64,000 nt of DNA, taken from positions 139,408,736 to 139,472,735 of the forward strand of contig CM057463.1 of the NCBI GenBank assembly GCA_030035585.1. Reading direction: 5' to 3'. Positions 12,357 through 24,599 of this stretch are shown piece by piece. How positions within the stretch are numbered: the stretch's first letter is position 1; each line of letters opens with the position of its first letter. Both the position numbers and the translations under genes were made by a program. The notes under the pieces are model-generated. The model was not told the DNA's origin. It was given only the letters and a program-made list of their open reading frames with translations, and made no database searches. The stretch is from Dugong dugon. Taxonomy: Eukaryota > Chordata > Mammalia > Sirenia > Dugongidae.

Positions 12357-13565
12357 TCATTTATGTAGATCCCTTTGGGTTTCATGCAGCAGTGTTTTGT
12401 AGTTTTCTTTGTATAGGTCTTTTACATTCCTGATCAGATTTATTCCTAAGTATTTTATCTTTTTAGGGGCTATTGAAAATGGTATTGATTTCCTGATCTC
12501 CTTTTCATCGTTCTCTTTACTGGTGTACAGGAATCCAACTGATTTTTGAATGTTTGTCTTGTATCCTGCTACTCTGCTGAATCTTTCTATTAGTTCCAGT
12601 AGATTTCTCGTGGAGTCTTTAGGGTTTTCTATGTATAGTATCATATCATCTGCAAACAGGGACAGTTTAACTTCTTCATTACCAATTTGGATGCCCTTTA
12701 TTTCTTTCTCTTGCCTTATTGCTCTAGCTAGAACTTCCAGCACAATGTTAAATAGGAGTGGTGATAAAGGGCATCTTTGTCTTGTTCCTGTTTTCAAGGG
12801 GAATGTTTTCAGCCTCTCTCCATTAAGAATGATGTTGGCTGTTGGTTTTGCATAGATGCTCTTTATTATGTTGAGAAATTTCCCTTCTATACCTATTTTA
12901 TTGAGAGCTTTTATCAGGAATGGGTGTTGGACTTTGTCAAATGCCTTTTCTGCGTCAATTGAGATGATCATGTGATTCTTTTCTTTCCTTTTATTTATGT
13001 GGTGGATTACGTTGATGGATTTTCTAATGTTAAACCATCCTTGCATACCTGGTATGAATCCTACTTGGTTGTGGTGTATTATTTTTTTGATATGATACTG
13101 AATTCTATTGGCTAGAATTTTGTTCAGAATTTTTGCATCTATATTCATGAGAGATATTGGTCTGTAGTTTTCTTTTTTTGTGATGTCTTTGCCTGGTTTT
13201 GGTATCAGCGTTATGCTGGCTTCATAGAATGAATTTGGAAGTGTTGCTTCCTCTTCTATGCTCTGAAATAGCTTGAGTACAACTGGTACAAGCTCTTCCA
13301 TAAATTTTTTGTAGAATTCTCCAGTGAAGCCATCTGGGCCAGGGCTTTTTTTGGTTGGGAGTTTTTTTATTACCTTTTCAATCTCTTCTCCTGTTATGGG
13401 TCTGTTCAGATTTTCAATATCACTTTGTTGTAGTTTGGGTAGGCCGTATGTTTCTAGAAATTTATCCATTTCCTCTAGGTTTTCAAATTTGTTGGAATAT
13501 AGTTTTTCATAATATTCTGTTATAATACTTTTTATTTCGGTTGGGTCTGTTGTAATGTCCCCCAT
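12357..13565 (-). pseudogene. L1-A ORF2, uninterrupted reverse transcriptase segment (402 codons)
   Basis: One open frame covers the RT domain. Motifs in order are '[11 protein letters not shown]' and '[20 protein letters not shown]', then motif A 'DAEKAFD' with its catalytic Asp, '[11 protein letters not shown]' in motif B, the catalytic 'FADD' in motif C, and 'KYLGINL'. In motif B the usual RQG is RQR. ORF2p would nick DNA and copy L1 RNA at the target site. Here the endonuclease lies in another frame upstream and a nonsense codon (Trp to TGA) ends the frame, so the segment is a relic despite being open. Confidence 0.88.
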
Positions 13566-13566
13566 T

Positions 13567-14751
13567 TCATTTCTTATTTGGGTTATTTGTGCCCTCTGCT
13601 GTTTTTCTTGTCAGTCTGGCCAGTGGTTTGTCAATTTTGCTGATTCTTTCAAAGAACCAACTTTTGGTTTTGTTGATCCTTTCTATTGTTTTTCTGTTCT
13701 CTATTTCATTTATTTCTGCTCTGATCTTTACTATTTCCTTTCTTCCGGTGGTTGTAGGCTTTTTTTGTTGTTCTCTTTCTATTTGTTTGAGTTCTGTAGT
13801 TAATGTTTTGATTTTGTCCCTTTCTTCTTTTTTGATATGTGCATCTATTGCTATAAATTGTCCTCTGAGGACTGCCTTTGCTGTGTCCCAAAGGTTTTGG
13901 TATGATGTGTTTTCATTTTCATTTGATTTTAGGAATTTTTTAATTCCATCTCTGATTTCTTCTATTACCCATTGATGTGTAAGCAGATTATTATTCAGTT
14001 TCCATGTGTTTGATTTTTTTTCCTTGCTCTTTCTAGTGTTAATTTCTACCTTGATGGCATTGTGGTCAGAGAAGATACTGTGAATTATCTCAGCATTTTG
14101 GATCTTGTTGAGGATTGCTCTGTGGCCTAAGATGTGGTCTATTCTGGAGAATGTTCCATGTGCATTGGAAAAGAATGTGTACTTTGTAGCGGTTGGATGG
14201 ATTGTTCTATATATGTCTATGAGGTCCAGTTGGCTGATTGTGTCCTTTAGGTCTTCTGTATCTTTGCTGAGTTTCTTTTTAGTTGTTCTGTCCTTTACGG
14301 AGAGTGGTGTGTTGAAGTCTCCTACTATTATTGTGGAACTGTCAATTTCTCTTTTCAGTGCTGTTAGAGTTTTTTTTATGTATTTTGGAGCCCTGTCATT
14401 GGGTGCATAGATATTTATTATGGTTATGTCTTCATGATGGATCATCCCCTTAATCATTATATAGTGTCCTTCTTTGTCTTTTATGGTAGATTTTGTTTTA
14501 AAGTCTATTTTATCTGAGATTAGAATTGCCACTCCTGCTCTTTTTTGATAGTTGTTAGCTTGATATAATTCTTTCCAACCTTTGATTTTTAATAAATTCA
14601 CATCTTTGTTTCTAAAGTGTGTCTCTTGTAGACAGCATATTGATGGATCCTATTTTCTTCTCCATTCTGTCACTCTCCGTCTCTTTATGGGTGCATTGAG
14701 TCCATTTACATTCAGTGTAATTATTGATATATGTGAGTTTGTTGCTGTCAT
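13567..14751 (-). pseudogene. L1-A ORF2, endonuclease and linker part
   Basis: The start is ATG at 14751-14749, where the frame gives 'MTATNSHISIITLNVNGLNA', the usual beginning of an L1 endonuclease. An in-frame TAG replaces CAG just before 'DPSICCLQE'. From 14601 the frame is open to 13567, with 'GDFNTPLSV' and the 'SRIDHILGH' and 'SDHNAIKVE' active-site segments of the APE-like nuclease intact. A one-base frameshift near 13600 separates it from the RT part. Confidence 0.88.
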
Positions 14752-15181
14752 TTTGTAGTGTTTTTTTGTGGTGTTGAAGTTTTCTTTGTTCTTCTTACTC
14801 TCTTATGCTGAGTTACTTTTGTTTGTGGATTTTTTTTCCCATTTCTTCTGTTTTTGTAGGTTTTGTTTTTGCTGAGACTTTATGTTTTTCCTCTTTATTT
14901 TTATGAGTTGGTTTGTTAACTTTCTTTGTGGTTACCATGAATTTTACCCTTATCTTTCTAAGTTTGAAGCAGTCTACCATTACTTGGTATTGCCTTGCCT
15001 TCCTCCCCATTAGAAGGTTCTATACCTATGCCGTTTATTCCCTCTTTTATTGTTTTGATGTTGTTATCATTTACTGATTAACTGCTCTGATTCCCTGTTG
15101 TATTTCTTTTGGTTTTGGATAGTCCTCTGTAGTTCAGTTCCTAGAATGGTATCTGGTTCATATGAACCTGCGTCCTAGGTC
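14752..15181 (-). other. L1-A inter-ORF spacer
   Basis: About 430 bases between the end of the ORF1 remnant and the ORF2 ATG. It is A-rich on the sense strand. The 65-codon reverse frame at 14813-15010 shows no recognisable domain and is probably chance. Confidence 0.7.
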
Positions 15182-16226
15182 CTAGGTCCTGCCTGAGGGC
15201 TGAAGCTGTTTGTCCTCAGATGGAAGAACTCCCTTTAATAATTCTTGTAAGTTTGGTTTGACTTTTGCATATTCCTTTAGTTTCTGTTTATCTGGAAATG
15301 ACCTAATTTCACCATCAAATTTGAATGAGAGTTTTGCAGGATATATTATTCTTGGCTGACAATTTTTTTCTTTCAAGATTTTATATATGTCATCCCATTG
15401 CCTTCTTGCCTGCATGGTTTCTGCCGAATAATCTGAGCTTAGTCTTATTGTTTCTCCTCTGTACGTGACTTCTTGTTTTTCATGAGCTGCTCTCAGGATT
15501 CTTTGTCTTTGGTTTTGGTAAGTGTAATTATGATATGCCTTGGTGATTTTCTTTTGGGGTCTCTTCTATGTGGGGTTCGTTGAGCTTCTTGGATGGCCAG
15601 CTTTTCATCTTTCATGATATTGGGAAGTTTTCTGTCAGCAGTTCCTCAATGATCCTCTCTGTGTTTTCTGTTTTCTTCCCCTGTTCTGGAATTCTAATCA
15701 CTCATAGATTTTTGCTTTTAATTGTGTCTCACATAACTCTCAGGGTCTCTTCATTTTTCTTTGTTCTTTTTTCTGAGTTTTCCTGAAACAGAGTTGTATC
15801 CAAGTGTTTGTCTTCTATTCCACTGATCCCGTCTTCCATCGTTTCAAGTCTGCTTCTCAGACCTTCTATGACATCATCCATTTCTGAAATCTTGTTGTTT
15901 ATCTTTTGGATTTCTAATTGTTGTTTTTGTATAATTTCTAGTTGTGAATTTATTTTGGCATTTTGTTCCTGCACCATCTTCCTGAATTCTTTGAATTTTC
16001 TGTATGTATTTTCCATGAATTTGTCTATTTTTTCCTCATGTTTGTCAGCTTTTTGCCTTAGTTCTTGGAGAATTCTGAGTATTAGAGATTTGAATTCCCT
16101 ATGAGGTAGTTGTAGTGCATTTTCTTCCACAGGAGAGTCATCTGGTGTTTTATTTTGGACACCGACTTGAACCATCCTGTCCAGTTTTTGTAAATGTTTT
16201 GATATTGTCTGCTGTTTTCGGGGCAT
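15182..16226 (-). pseudogene. L1-A ORF1 (broken)
   Basis: The N-terminal frame (15729-16226) starts at 'MPRKQQTISKHLQ'. It is a long coiled coil rich in Glu, Lys and Gln, ending with 'EMDDVIEGLRSRLETMED' and 'KKNEETLRVM'. A frameshift and stop follow. The C-terminal piece (15182-15415) has 'ETMQARRQWDDIYKILKEK' type sequence and 'SFKFDGEIRSFPDKQKL', typical of the ORF1p RNA-binding and C-terminal domains. ORF1p normally trimerises and coats L1 RNA. Confidence 0.85.
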
Positions 16227-18133
16227 TCAGTAGTTATTTTTCTCATTTATTGATTGTAGATTTGTTTGTTTCATCCCTTTTTTTAAAAAAAATTTGACTA
16301 TGTCTGAGCAGGTGGACTGTGTGGTCTTTGTTGTTTGCTCATCTGTGCGCTCAACACTTTTCCCCTCCTTCTCCAACTGACAGGCTCAGTCACTCAGATA
16401 TGGTCAGCAGGGCAGGTCTAGCTGAAGAAGAGTAACTGGGATGGGTTGTTTGTGGCACTTACTGCAGCCAGCAGGGTGGCTCGGTAATCAGTGCAGGGCA
16501 GGTTCCAGTAGGCCATGCCTGTTCTGCTTGGTGGTGTGATGTCAAGCACATGGTGCAGGTAGGCAGGATGCCACGGGGAGATTGTTATGTGTGGAGCTAA
16601 GATGGATATGGGAGAGAGGAGAGAGGAACAGGAGCCAAAAACATACAAACAAACAAAAAAGAATGCTAGGGGAGCTTGCCTTTGGAATGGAGAGATGAGA
16701 GACTATGAAATGGAGAAAAACAGATAGGGGAAGAGGAAGAAAAGAAAAGAATGAACGAATAAAAATCAGAAAGGTTAAAGAACTGCAAAGTTCCCAGGGA
16801 TCCCACTGATGCATCTATGAGGTCTGGGGAAGTCGCTCTCAGGTGTTGCAGTACAGCCTGGCTAGAAGGCATAGAGGTATACAACGCCTGGTATTCAGGG
16901 ATCAGAAAGAGAAGGAAGATATAGATAGACAAGAGACTGAGCAATGAAGAAAGACAAAAAGGTAAAAAGAGGGAAAAGAAAACAAAACAAATTAAAAAAA
17001 AAAGAACAAGAAAGGCCCCCCCAAAAAACAGAAAACAAAACAAAACAAAAAAACAATGAAAAAAGAAATGTCCTCAGGGATCCCTCTGCACTTGTGTGGA
17101 AGCTGAAGGTGAGTTCCTTGCCACACATCTCTGCCTGGTCAGAAAGGGTTCCCAACTCAAGTAAAGGAAAGGAAAATAGACAAACAATCCAAAATGAACA
17201 AACAAACAATATCCCTGAGATCCCACCAGCGCAGTAGCCCTGACCAGGAAGCAGCTCCACACTCGAATGGAGCTCTGAAGCCCCTAAGGAAGAAGCAAAG
17301 ATGGTGCACGGAGCCAGGCGCTCCAGTGAAAGGAGGGGGAGGTGGCGAGAGGCAAGCAAGAAATCAAAAGAAGCAGAAAAAATAAAAGCAACACCAGCAG
17401 CCAACAAATGGCACTCAGAGAGCCAGCTAGTGCGGGCTGGTGTTTCTGGACAAGAGACTATGTCCGTGGGAAGCAGAGGAGGCCGAGTGTGAGTGAAGAA
17501 AGGTAGAAAGTGGGAAAGTGTATATCACAAGTTGCCGGCGCTCTGCAGCCCCTCAGGAAGAAGCAAAGATGGTGCACAGAGCCAGGCACTCGAGTGAAAG
17601 GAGGGGAAGGTGGTGAGAGGCAATTGACAAATCAAAAGAAGCAGAAAAAAAAGCAACACTAGCAGCCAACAAATGGCACCCAGAGAGCTGCCTGCTTGGG
17701 TGTGTGGAATCCAAGCAGCTGCTGTTTCCCAGTCAAGAGACCGTGGCAGCGGGAAGCAGAGGAAGCCGAGCCGGGACGAAGAGGGGTGACGGGTGGGAAA
17801 GTGCACACCGGAAATTACCGGTTGTTTTGTCTCCTGCTGGATGTTCGGTGAGGCTGCTTTCTCATACCCCCATTTGCGGTCTCTGATAGGAGTTCAAGAT
17901 GGTGGTTCCACGCTGTGTTAGCTGGTAGGGGACCTCTGCATGAATCTCTCCTCGCTCTCTGTCCTCTGTCAGTTTTCTCACTCCATTTGGTGCTTGGCTG
18001 AGTTCTTTATCTCTTCATTTGATGTTTTAGGGTTTCAGGATTGTTGTATTCTCTGTTTGGCTTAGTTTTTTAGATCTTTGCTGTGGAGGGACAGCGTGGT
18101 GCTTCTGCCTAGAGCGCCATTTTGCCAGAACTA
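16227..18133 (-). promoter_or_regulatory. L1-A 5' UTR (promoter region)
   Basis: About 1.9 kb upstream of ORF1 in sense orientation. It is pyrimidine-rich on the sense strand, with local duplications and two tandem units near the far end. The start matches L1-C at 'atggcgct'. The many short overlapping frames in this stretch come from composition, not genes. Confidence 0.8.
17272..17807 (-). repeat. Two tandem 268-bp monomers in the L1-A 5' UTR
   Basis: Unit 1 starts at 17272 ('gctctgaagcccctaagg') and unit 2 at 17540 ('gctctgcagcccctcagg'). Both continue with 'aagaagcaaagatggtgcac', 'gtgaaaggagg', 'aaatcaaaagaagcagaaa', 'agcagccaacaaatggcac' and a shared 'gggaagcagagga' block. The layout resembles monomeric L1 promoters known from other mammals. 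Confidence 0.85.
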
Positions 18134-18301
18134 TCCAAAATGTCTTTTTAATACCAACAAAGTAATGTTGGCCTGTGAATAAGCTTCTTCAAAGATCTCT
18201 TCAGGCAGGAAAGTCTGAGGCAAGGAGTGCTCAAGGATATCTTTAAGGTATCTGTAAGGTACTGCTTGTCCTAGCTCATGGTAGTGGTTGGTGGTGGTGG
18301 T
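18134..18301. other. Spacer between two L1 elements
   Basis: A short stretch between the 5' end of L1-A and the target-site duplication of L1-B. It ends in a (GGT)n-like run near 18285-18300. No gene is seen. Confidence 0.6.
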
Positions 18302-18311
18302 AGAAAGATTT
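18302..18311. repeat. Target-site duplication of L1-B (left copy)
   Basis: AGAAAGATTT, repeated exactly at 25949-25958. It brackets L1-B. Confidence 0.7.
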
Positions 18312-19333
18312 CCCCCCTTTTTTTTTTAAAATTTATTTATTTTTTATTGTAATTAAATGAAGTTTACATTTCAAGTTAGTTTCCCATACAGAATTTTTTT
18401 TTACATAAACACGGTTATGAGACCCCAACCACTCACCCCATTCTGCGACAGCACACTCCTCCCCTCTGCCCGATTCCCCATGAACATTCAACCAGCTCCT
18501 AACTCTCTCTGCCTCCCCATCTCACCTCTAGACAGAAGCTGCCCCTTTGGTCTCTTCTATCTACTTGACTAAGAGGCACATTCTTCACAAGTATCACTTT
18601 ATGTCCCACAGTCCAGTCCAATCCCTGTCTGAAGAGTTATTCTCGGAAATTGTTTTAGTTCTGGGGTGGTAGAGAGTCCAGGGGCCATGCTTGCTGGGGC
18701 ACCTCCAGTCTGAGTCACACCATTAAGTCTGGTCTCCTTACTAGAATTTGAGTTCTGCATCCCATCATTCTACTGCTCCATCAGGGACCCTCTGTTGTGT
18801 TCCCTGTCAGGATGTTCATTGGTGGTAGCTGGGCACCACCTAGTTCTTCTGGTCTGAGGCTGATGAAGTCTCTGGTTTATCTGGCCCATTTTGTCTTTTA
18901 GGCTAATACTTTCCTTGTGTCTTTGGTGTTCTTCATTGTCCATAACTCCAAGCCATTGTGACCAACTGATGCATCTTAGATGATCGCTTCTAAGCTTTTA
19001 AGGTTCCAGACGCCACTTACCAGAGTAGGATGCAGAACATTTTCTTAATAAGCTTTGGTATGCCAATTGACATAGATGTCACCTGAAAGCATGGTCCCCA
19101 GACCCTGCATCCCTTCTACTCTGTCTCTCAAAGTATTTGATTGTATTGAGGAAACTTCTTGGCTTTGCTTTAGTCCAGTTGTGCTGGCTTCCCCTGTAAT
19201 GTGTGCTGTCGTTCCCTTCACCTAAGATGATTCTTATTTACTATCTAGTTAGTGAATAACCCTCATCCTCCCTCACCACGCTTGTAACCAAGAAAGAAGA
19301 TTTTCTTCTGAGTTTAAACCTTTTCTTGAGTTC
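18312..19333 (-). other. L1-B 3' UTR
   Basis: About 1.0 kb between the ORF2 stop and the tail, collinear with the inner part of the L1-A 3' UTR (shared 'gtggtagctgggcaccac' and 'ttttaaggttccagacgcc' type blocks). It lacks the serial duplications of L1-A. Confidence 0.8.
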
Positions 19334-22300
19334 TTATAATAGTGGTCTTATACAGTATTTGTCCTTCTGTGCCTGACTAAATTCATTCAGCATAATAAAT
19401 TCCAGCTTCCACCAAGTTATACGATGTTTCACAGCTTCATCACTGTTCTTTATCATTGCACAATATTTCATTTTGTGGATATACCATAGTTTGTATATCC
19501 ATTCATCCGTTGCTGTGCACTTAGGTTGCTTCCATCTTTTTGCTATTGTGAACAGTGCTGCGATGAACATGGGTGGCATATATCTATTCGTGTGATGGCT
19601 GTTGTTTCTCTAGGATATACTCCAAGGAGTGGGATAGCTGCATCGTATGGTACTTCTATTTCTAGCTTTTTAAGGAAGCGTAAAATCGATTTCCAAAGTG
19701 GTTGTACCATTTTACATTCCCACCAACAGTGTATAAGTGTTCCAGTCTCTCCACAACCTCTCCAGCATTTGTTATTTTGTGTTTTTTGGATTAATGCTAG
19801 CCTTGTTGGGGTGAGATGATATCTCATTGTAGTTTTGATCTGCATTTCTCTAATGGCTAATGATAGTGAGCATTTCTTCATGTGTCTGTTAGCTGCCTGA
19901 TATCTTCTTTGGTGAAGTGCCTGTTCATATCCTTTGCCCATTTTTTAATTGGGTTATTTGTCTTTTTGCTGTTGAGGTTTTGCAGTATCTGGTAACTTTT
20001 AGAGATTAAATGCTGATCGGATTTGTCATAGCCAAAAATTTTTTCCCAGTCAGTAGGTTGTCTTTTGACTCTTTTGATGAAGTCGTTTGATGAGCATAAG
20101 TACTTGATTTTTAGGAGCTTCCATTTATCTAGTCTCTCTTCTGGTGCTTGTGCATTGTTACTTACGGTTCGTATTCTGTTTATGCCATGTATTAGGGCTC
20201 CTAGCGTTGTCCCTATTTTTTCTTCCATGATCTTTATCGTTTTCGATTTTATATTTAAATCTTTGATCCATTTTGAGTTAGTTTTTGCACATGGTGTGAG
20301 GTATGGGTCTTGTTTCAGTTTTTTATATATAAATATCCAATTATGCCAGCACCATTTGTTAAACAGACTGTCTTTTCCCCAATTAATGGACTTTGGGCCT
20401 TTGTCAAATCTTAGCTGCTCATAGGTGGATGAGCTTATATCTGGATTCTCAACTCTGTTCCATTGGTCTATGTATCTGTTGTTGTACCAGTACCAGGCCG
20501 TCTTGACTACCGTGGCAGTATAATAGGTCCTAAAATCAGGTAGTGTAAGGCCTCCCACTTTGTTCTTCTTCTTGAGTAGTGCTTTATTTATTCTGGTCCT
20601 CCTCCCTTTCCATATGAAGTTGGTGATTTGTTTCTCTATCTCATTACAAAATGCTGCTGGAATTTGGATCAGGATTGCATTGTATCTGTAGATTGCTTTG
20701 GGTAGAATTTACATTTTCACTATGTTGAGTCTATCTATCCATGAGCAAGGTATATTTTTCCACTTATCCAGGTCTCTTTTAGTTTCTTGCAGTAGTGTCT
20801 TGTAGTTTTCTCTGTAAAGATTTTTTACATCTCTGGTTAGATTTATTCCTAAGTATTTTATCTTCTTGGGGGCTATTGTAAATGGTATTGATTTGTTGAT
20901 TTCCTCTTCAAGGTTCTCTTTGTTGGTGTAAAGGAATCCAATTGATTTTTTATGTTTATCCTGTAAACTGAAACTTTACTGAAATCTTCTATTTGTTCCA
21001 GTAGTTTTTTTGTGGGTTCCTTGGGGTTTTCTGTGTATAAGATCATATCATCTGCAAATAGAGATACTTTGACTTCTTCCCTATCAATTTAGCTGCTTTT
21101 ATTTCCTTTTCTAGCCTAATTGCTCTGGCTAGGACCTCCAGCACAATGTTGAATAATAGTGGTGATAAAGGGCATCCTTGTCTGGTTCCTGTTCTCAAGG
21201 GGAATGCTTTCAAAGTCTCTCCATTCAGGATGATGTTGGCTGTTAGCTTTGTATAAATGTCCTTAATTATACTGAGGAATTTCCCTTCTATTCCTATTTT
21301 TTTGAGAGTTTTTTATCATGAATCGTTGTTGGACTTTGTCAAATGCCTTTTCTGCATTGATTGATAAGATCACATGGTTTTTTTCTTTTGTTTTATTTAA
21401 GTGATGGATTACATTGATTGTTTTACTGATGTTGAACCATCCCTGCTTACCTGGTATAAATCCCACTGGGTTATGGTGAATGATTTTTTTGATATTTTGC
21501 TAAATTCTATTGGCTAAAATTTTGTTGAGAATTTTTGCGTCAATGTTCTTGAGGGATATCAGTCTGTAATTTTCTTTTCTTGTGGTGTCTTTACCTGGTT
21601 TTCGTGTCAGGGTTATGCTGGCTTCATAGAACGAGTTTTGGAGTATTCCTTCCTTTTCTATGCTCTGAAATACCTTTAGTAAAAGTGGTGTTATCTCTTC
21701 TCTGAAAGTTTTGTAGAATTCTCCAGTGAAGCCATCTGGGACAGGGCTTTTTTTTTTGTTGGCAGTTTTTTCATAATGTTTTCAATCTCTTCTTTTGTTA
21801 TGGGTTTATTTAGTTGTTTTACCTCTGTTTGTGTTAATATAGGCAGGTAGTGAGTTTCTAGAAATTTGTCCATTTCCTCTAGGTTTTCAAATTTGTTAGA
21901 GTACAATTTTTCATAGTAATCTCATGTTTCTTTTAATTTCTGTTGGGTCTGTTGTGATATCACCCATCTCATTTCTTATATGGGTTATTTGCTTCCTCTC
22001 CAGTTTTTCTTTTGTCAGTTAGGCCAATGGTTTATCGATTTTGTTGACCTTTTCGAAGAACCAGCTTTTGGTCTTGTTAACTCTTTCAATTGTTTTTTTT
22101 ATTCTCTATTTCATTTAATTCTGCTCTAATTCTTATTATTTTCTTTCTTCTGGCACCTGATGACTTCTTTTGCTTCTCTCTTTGTATTTGTTCCCGTTGT
22201 AGGGTTAATGCTTTCATTATGGCCCTTTCTTCTTTTTTGATGTGCATTTATTGCAATTAACTGACCTCTGAGCACTGCTTTTGCTGCGTCCCAAAGGTTC

Positions 22301-23154
22301 TGGTATGATGTGTTTTCATTCTTGTTTGATTCTATGAATTTCTTTATTCCATCCTTAATTTCTTCTATAACCCAGTAGTTTTGGAGCAAGGTGTTGTTCA
22401 GTTTCCATGTGTTTGATTTTTTTTCCTTGCTTTTTCTGTTGTTGATTTCTACTTTTATGGCTTTACTTTCAGAAAAGATGCTTTGTAATATTTCCATGCT
22501 TTGGATTTTGTTAAGGCTTGCTTTATGTCCTAATATGTGCTGTATTCTGGAGAACATTCCATGTGCGTTGGAAAAGAAAGTATACTTGGCTGCTGTTGGG
22601 TGCAGTGTTCGGTATATGTGTATGAGATCAAGTGGGTTGATTGTCGCATTTAGCTTTTCCGCGTCTTTGTTGAGCTTCTTTCTGGATGTTCTGTCCTTCA
22701 CCAAAGGCGGCGTGTTGAATTCTCCTACTACTATTGTGGAGCTGTCTATCTCTCTCTTCAGAGCTGTTAGAGTTTGCTTTATGTATTTTGGAGCCCTGTT
22801 GTTGGGTGCATAAATATTTATTATAGTTATGTTCTCTTCATGTATTGACCCTTTAATCATTATATAGTGCCCTTACTTATCCTTTGTGGTGGATTTTACT
22901 TTAAAATCTATTTTGTCAGAGATTAATATTGCCACTTCTGCTGTTTTTTGTGTATTGTTTGCTTGATATATTTTTTTCCATCACTTGAGTTTTAGCCTGT
23001 TTGTGTTTTTAAGTCTAAGGTGCGTGTCTTGTAGGTAACATGTAACTTGATCATGCTTTTTTATCCAATCTGCCACTCTCTGTCTCTTTATTGGTGCATT
23101 AAGTCCATTTACATTCAGAGTAATTATTGATATGTATGAGTTTAGCGTTGCCAT
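19334..23154 (-). pseudogene. L1-B ORF2 (multiply broken)
   Basis: The start codon is at 23154 ('MATLNSYISIITLNVNGLNA'). Surviving frames are the endonuclease (22126-22860), RT pieces (21691-21906 and 21263-21466), the post-RT region (19878-20558, beginning '[16 protein letters not shown]') and the Cys-rich tail (19543-19941 with '[20 protein letters not shown]', then 19334-19579). In the nuclease the GDFN motif reads GEFN and the SRIDHILGH segment reads SRIQHILGH, so key metal or catalytic positions are changed. FADD codons persist near 21045-21056. Confidence 0.87.
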
Positions 23155-23589
23155 CCTGATATCTCTTTTGGTGTGTTCACAGTTTCTTTGTTCTCCTCAA
23201 TTTTTTGTGCTGAGTCATTTTTATGTATTTTTTTTCATCTTTTTTTTGTTGTAGATTTTGTGTTTGCTGGGTGTTTATGTTTTTCTACTTTTTTATTTTG
23301 ATTTTTTGGATTGTTAATTTCCTTTGTGGAAATTTTTCTAAGTTTATACCAGTCTTTAACTACTTTGTATTGTCTTAACTACCCCCCCCCATATAGAAAA
23401 TCAATGTCTCCATTTTTTAAGTCCTTCTTTTTTTGTTTTAATATTATCCTTTTTTACATACTGATATGTGTTTCCCTATTTTCAATGTCTTAGCTCTTAT
23501 GTAATTTCAGTTTCCGAATCTGAGTCAATATCTGTTTGCTCTGTCCTGTTTGTAGTCTTCCGTTGTTAGGTGGTGTTATTGATTATCTA

Positions 23590-24595
23590 ACCCTAAGACT
23601 CCCTTTATTATTTCTTGTAATTTTGGTTTGGTTTTTCCAAATTCCCTGAACTTCTGTTTATCTGGAAATGCCCTAATTTCACCATCATATTTGAGAGACA
23701 GTTTTGCTGGATATATAACTCTTGGCTGACAGTTATTTTCCTTCAAGGCTTTAAATATGTCATCTCATTGTCTTCTAGCCTGCGTGGTTTCTGCTAAGTA
23801 GTCCGAGCTTATTCTAATTGACTCTCCTTTGTAGATGACTTTTCTTTTATCCCTAGCTGCTCTTATAATTCTCTCTTTATCTTTGGTTTTGGTTTAAGTT
23901 TGATTATAATATGTCTTGGTGACTTTCTTTTGGGATCTATTTTATGTGGGGTTTGATGAGGATCTCGGATAGATATCTTCTCATCTTTCATGATATCAGG
24001 GAAGTTTTCTGTCTACAAATCTTCAACAATTTTCTCTGTATTTTCTGTTGTCCCCCCTGTTCTGGTACTCCATCACTCGTAGGTTATTTCTCTTGATAGA
24101 TTCCCACATGACTCTTAGAGTTTCTTCATTCTTTTTAATTCCTTTATCTGATTTTTCCTCAAATAAGTTGGCATCAAGAGCTTTATCTTCAATGTCACTA
24201 ATTCTAACTTCTACTGCCTCAATTCTGCTCCTATGACTTTCTATTGAGTTGTCTAATTCTGAACTTTTATTGTTAATCTTCTGGATTTTTGATTGCTGTC
24301 TCTCTATGGATTCTTGCAGTGTATTAAATTTGGCAATATGTTCTTGAGTAACTTTTTTAAGTTCCACTACTACTGTGTCTGTATGTTCCCTGGATGTTTC
24401 TGCATTATGTTGAATTTCCTTTCTTATTTCTAGAAGAGTTCTGTATATTAATCTTTTGTATTCTGCCTCTGGTAATTCCAAGAAGTTCTCTTCTTCCAGA
24501 GAATTTATTGATTCTTTATTTTGGGAGGTTGCTGAAGCCATCATGGACTGCCTGTTTATGTGACTTGGTATTGAATGTTGTCTCTGACCCATCAA
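23590..24595 (-). pseudogene. L1-B ORF1 (broken)
   Basis: The open frame 24023-24595 (190 codons) starts 'MMGQRQHSIPSHINRQ' and contains the coiled-coil region: 'LEIRKEIQHNAETSREH', 'IQKINNKSSELDNSIE', 'RISDIEDKALDANLFEE' and 'KKNEETLRVMWESIKRNNL'. It ends at a stop where the RNA-binding domain should continue. The C-terminal domain is recognisable down to about 23590 in other frames. It is homologous to L1-A ORF1 but clearly a different subfamily. Confidence 0.85.
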
Positions 24596-24599
24596 TAAT

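Larger units (their letters stand above)
9478..18133 (-). mobile_element. L1-A: near full-length LINE-1
   Basis: An 8.7-kb L1 in reverse orientation. In sense order it has a 5' UTR (18133 to about 16230), ORF1 (16226-15182), an inter-ORF spacer of about 430 bases, ORF2 (14751-10960) and a long 3' UTR ending in a 10-base A tract (9478-9487). Its start, 'ggcaaaatggcgctct' in sense, matches the start of L1-C. ORF1 and ORF2 both carry stops and frameshifts, so it cannot move by itself. No convincing target-site duplication was found at the 9478/18133 boundaries. Confidence 0.9.

Noticed and set aside
16542-17407. Overlapping minus-strand hydrophobic frames looking like membrane proteins
   Set aside because: They lie in the C/T-rich L1-A 5' UTR and follow from base composition.
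8996-18133. A firm target-site duplication for L1-A plus transduced LTR
   Set aside because: Only a 5-base match (ctatc) was found, which is expected by chance.
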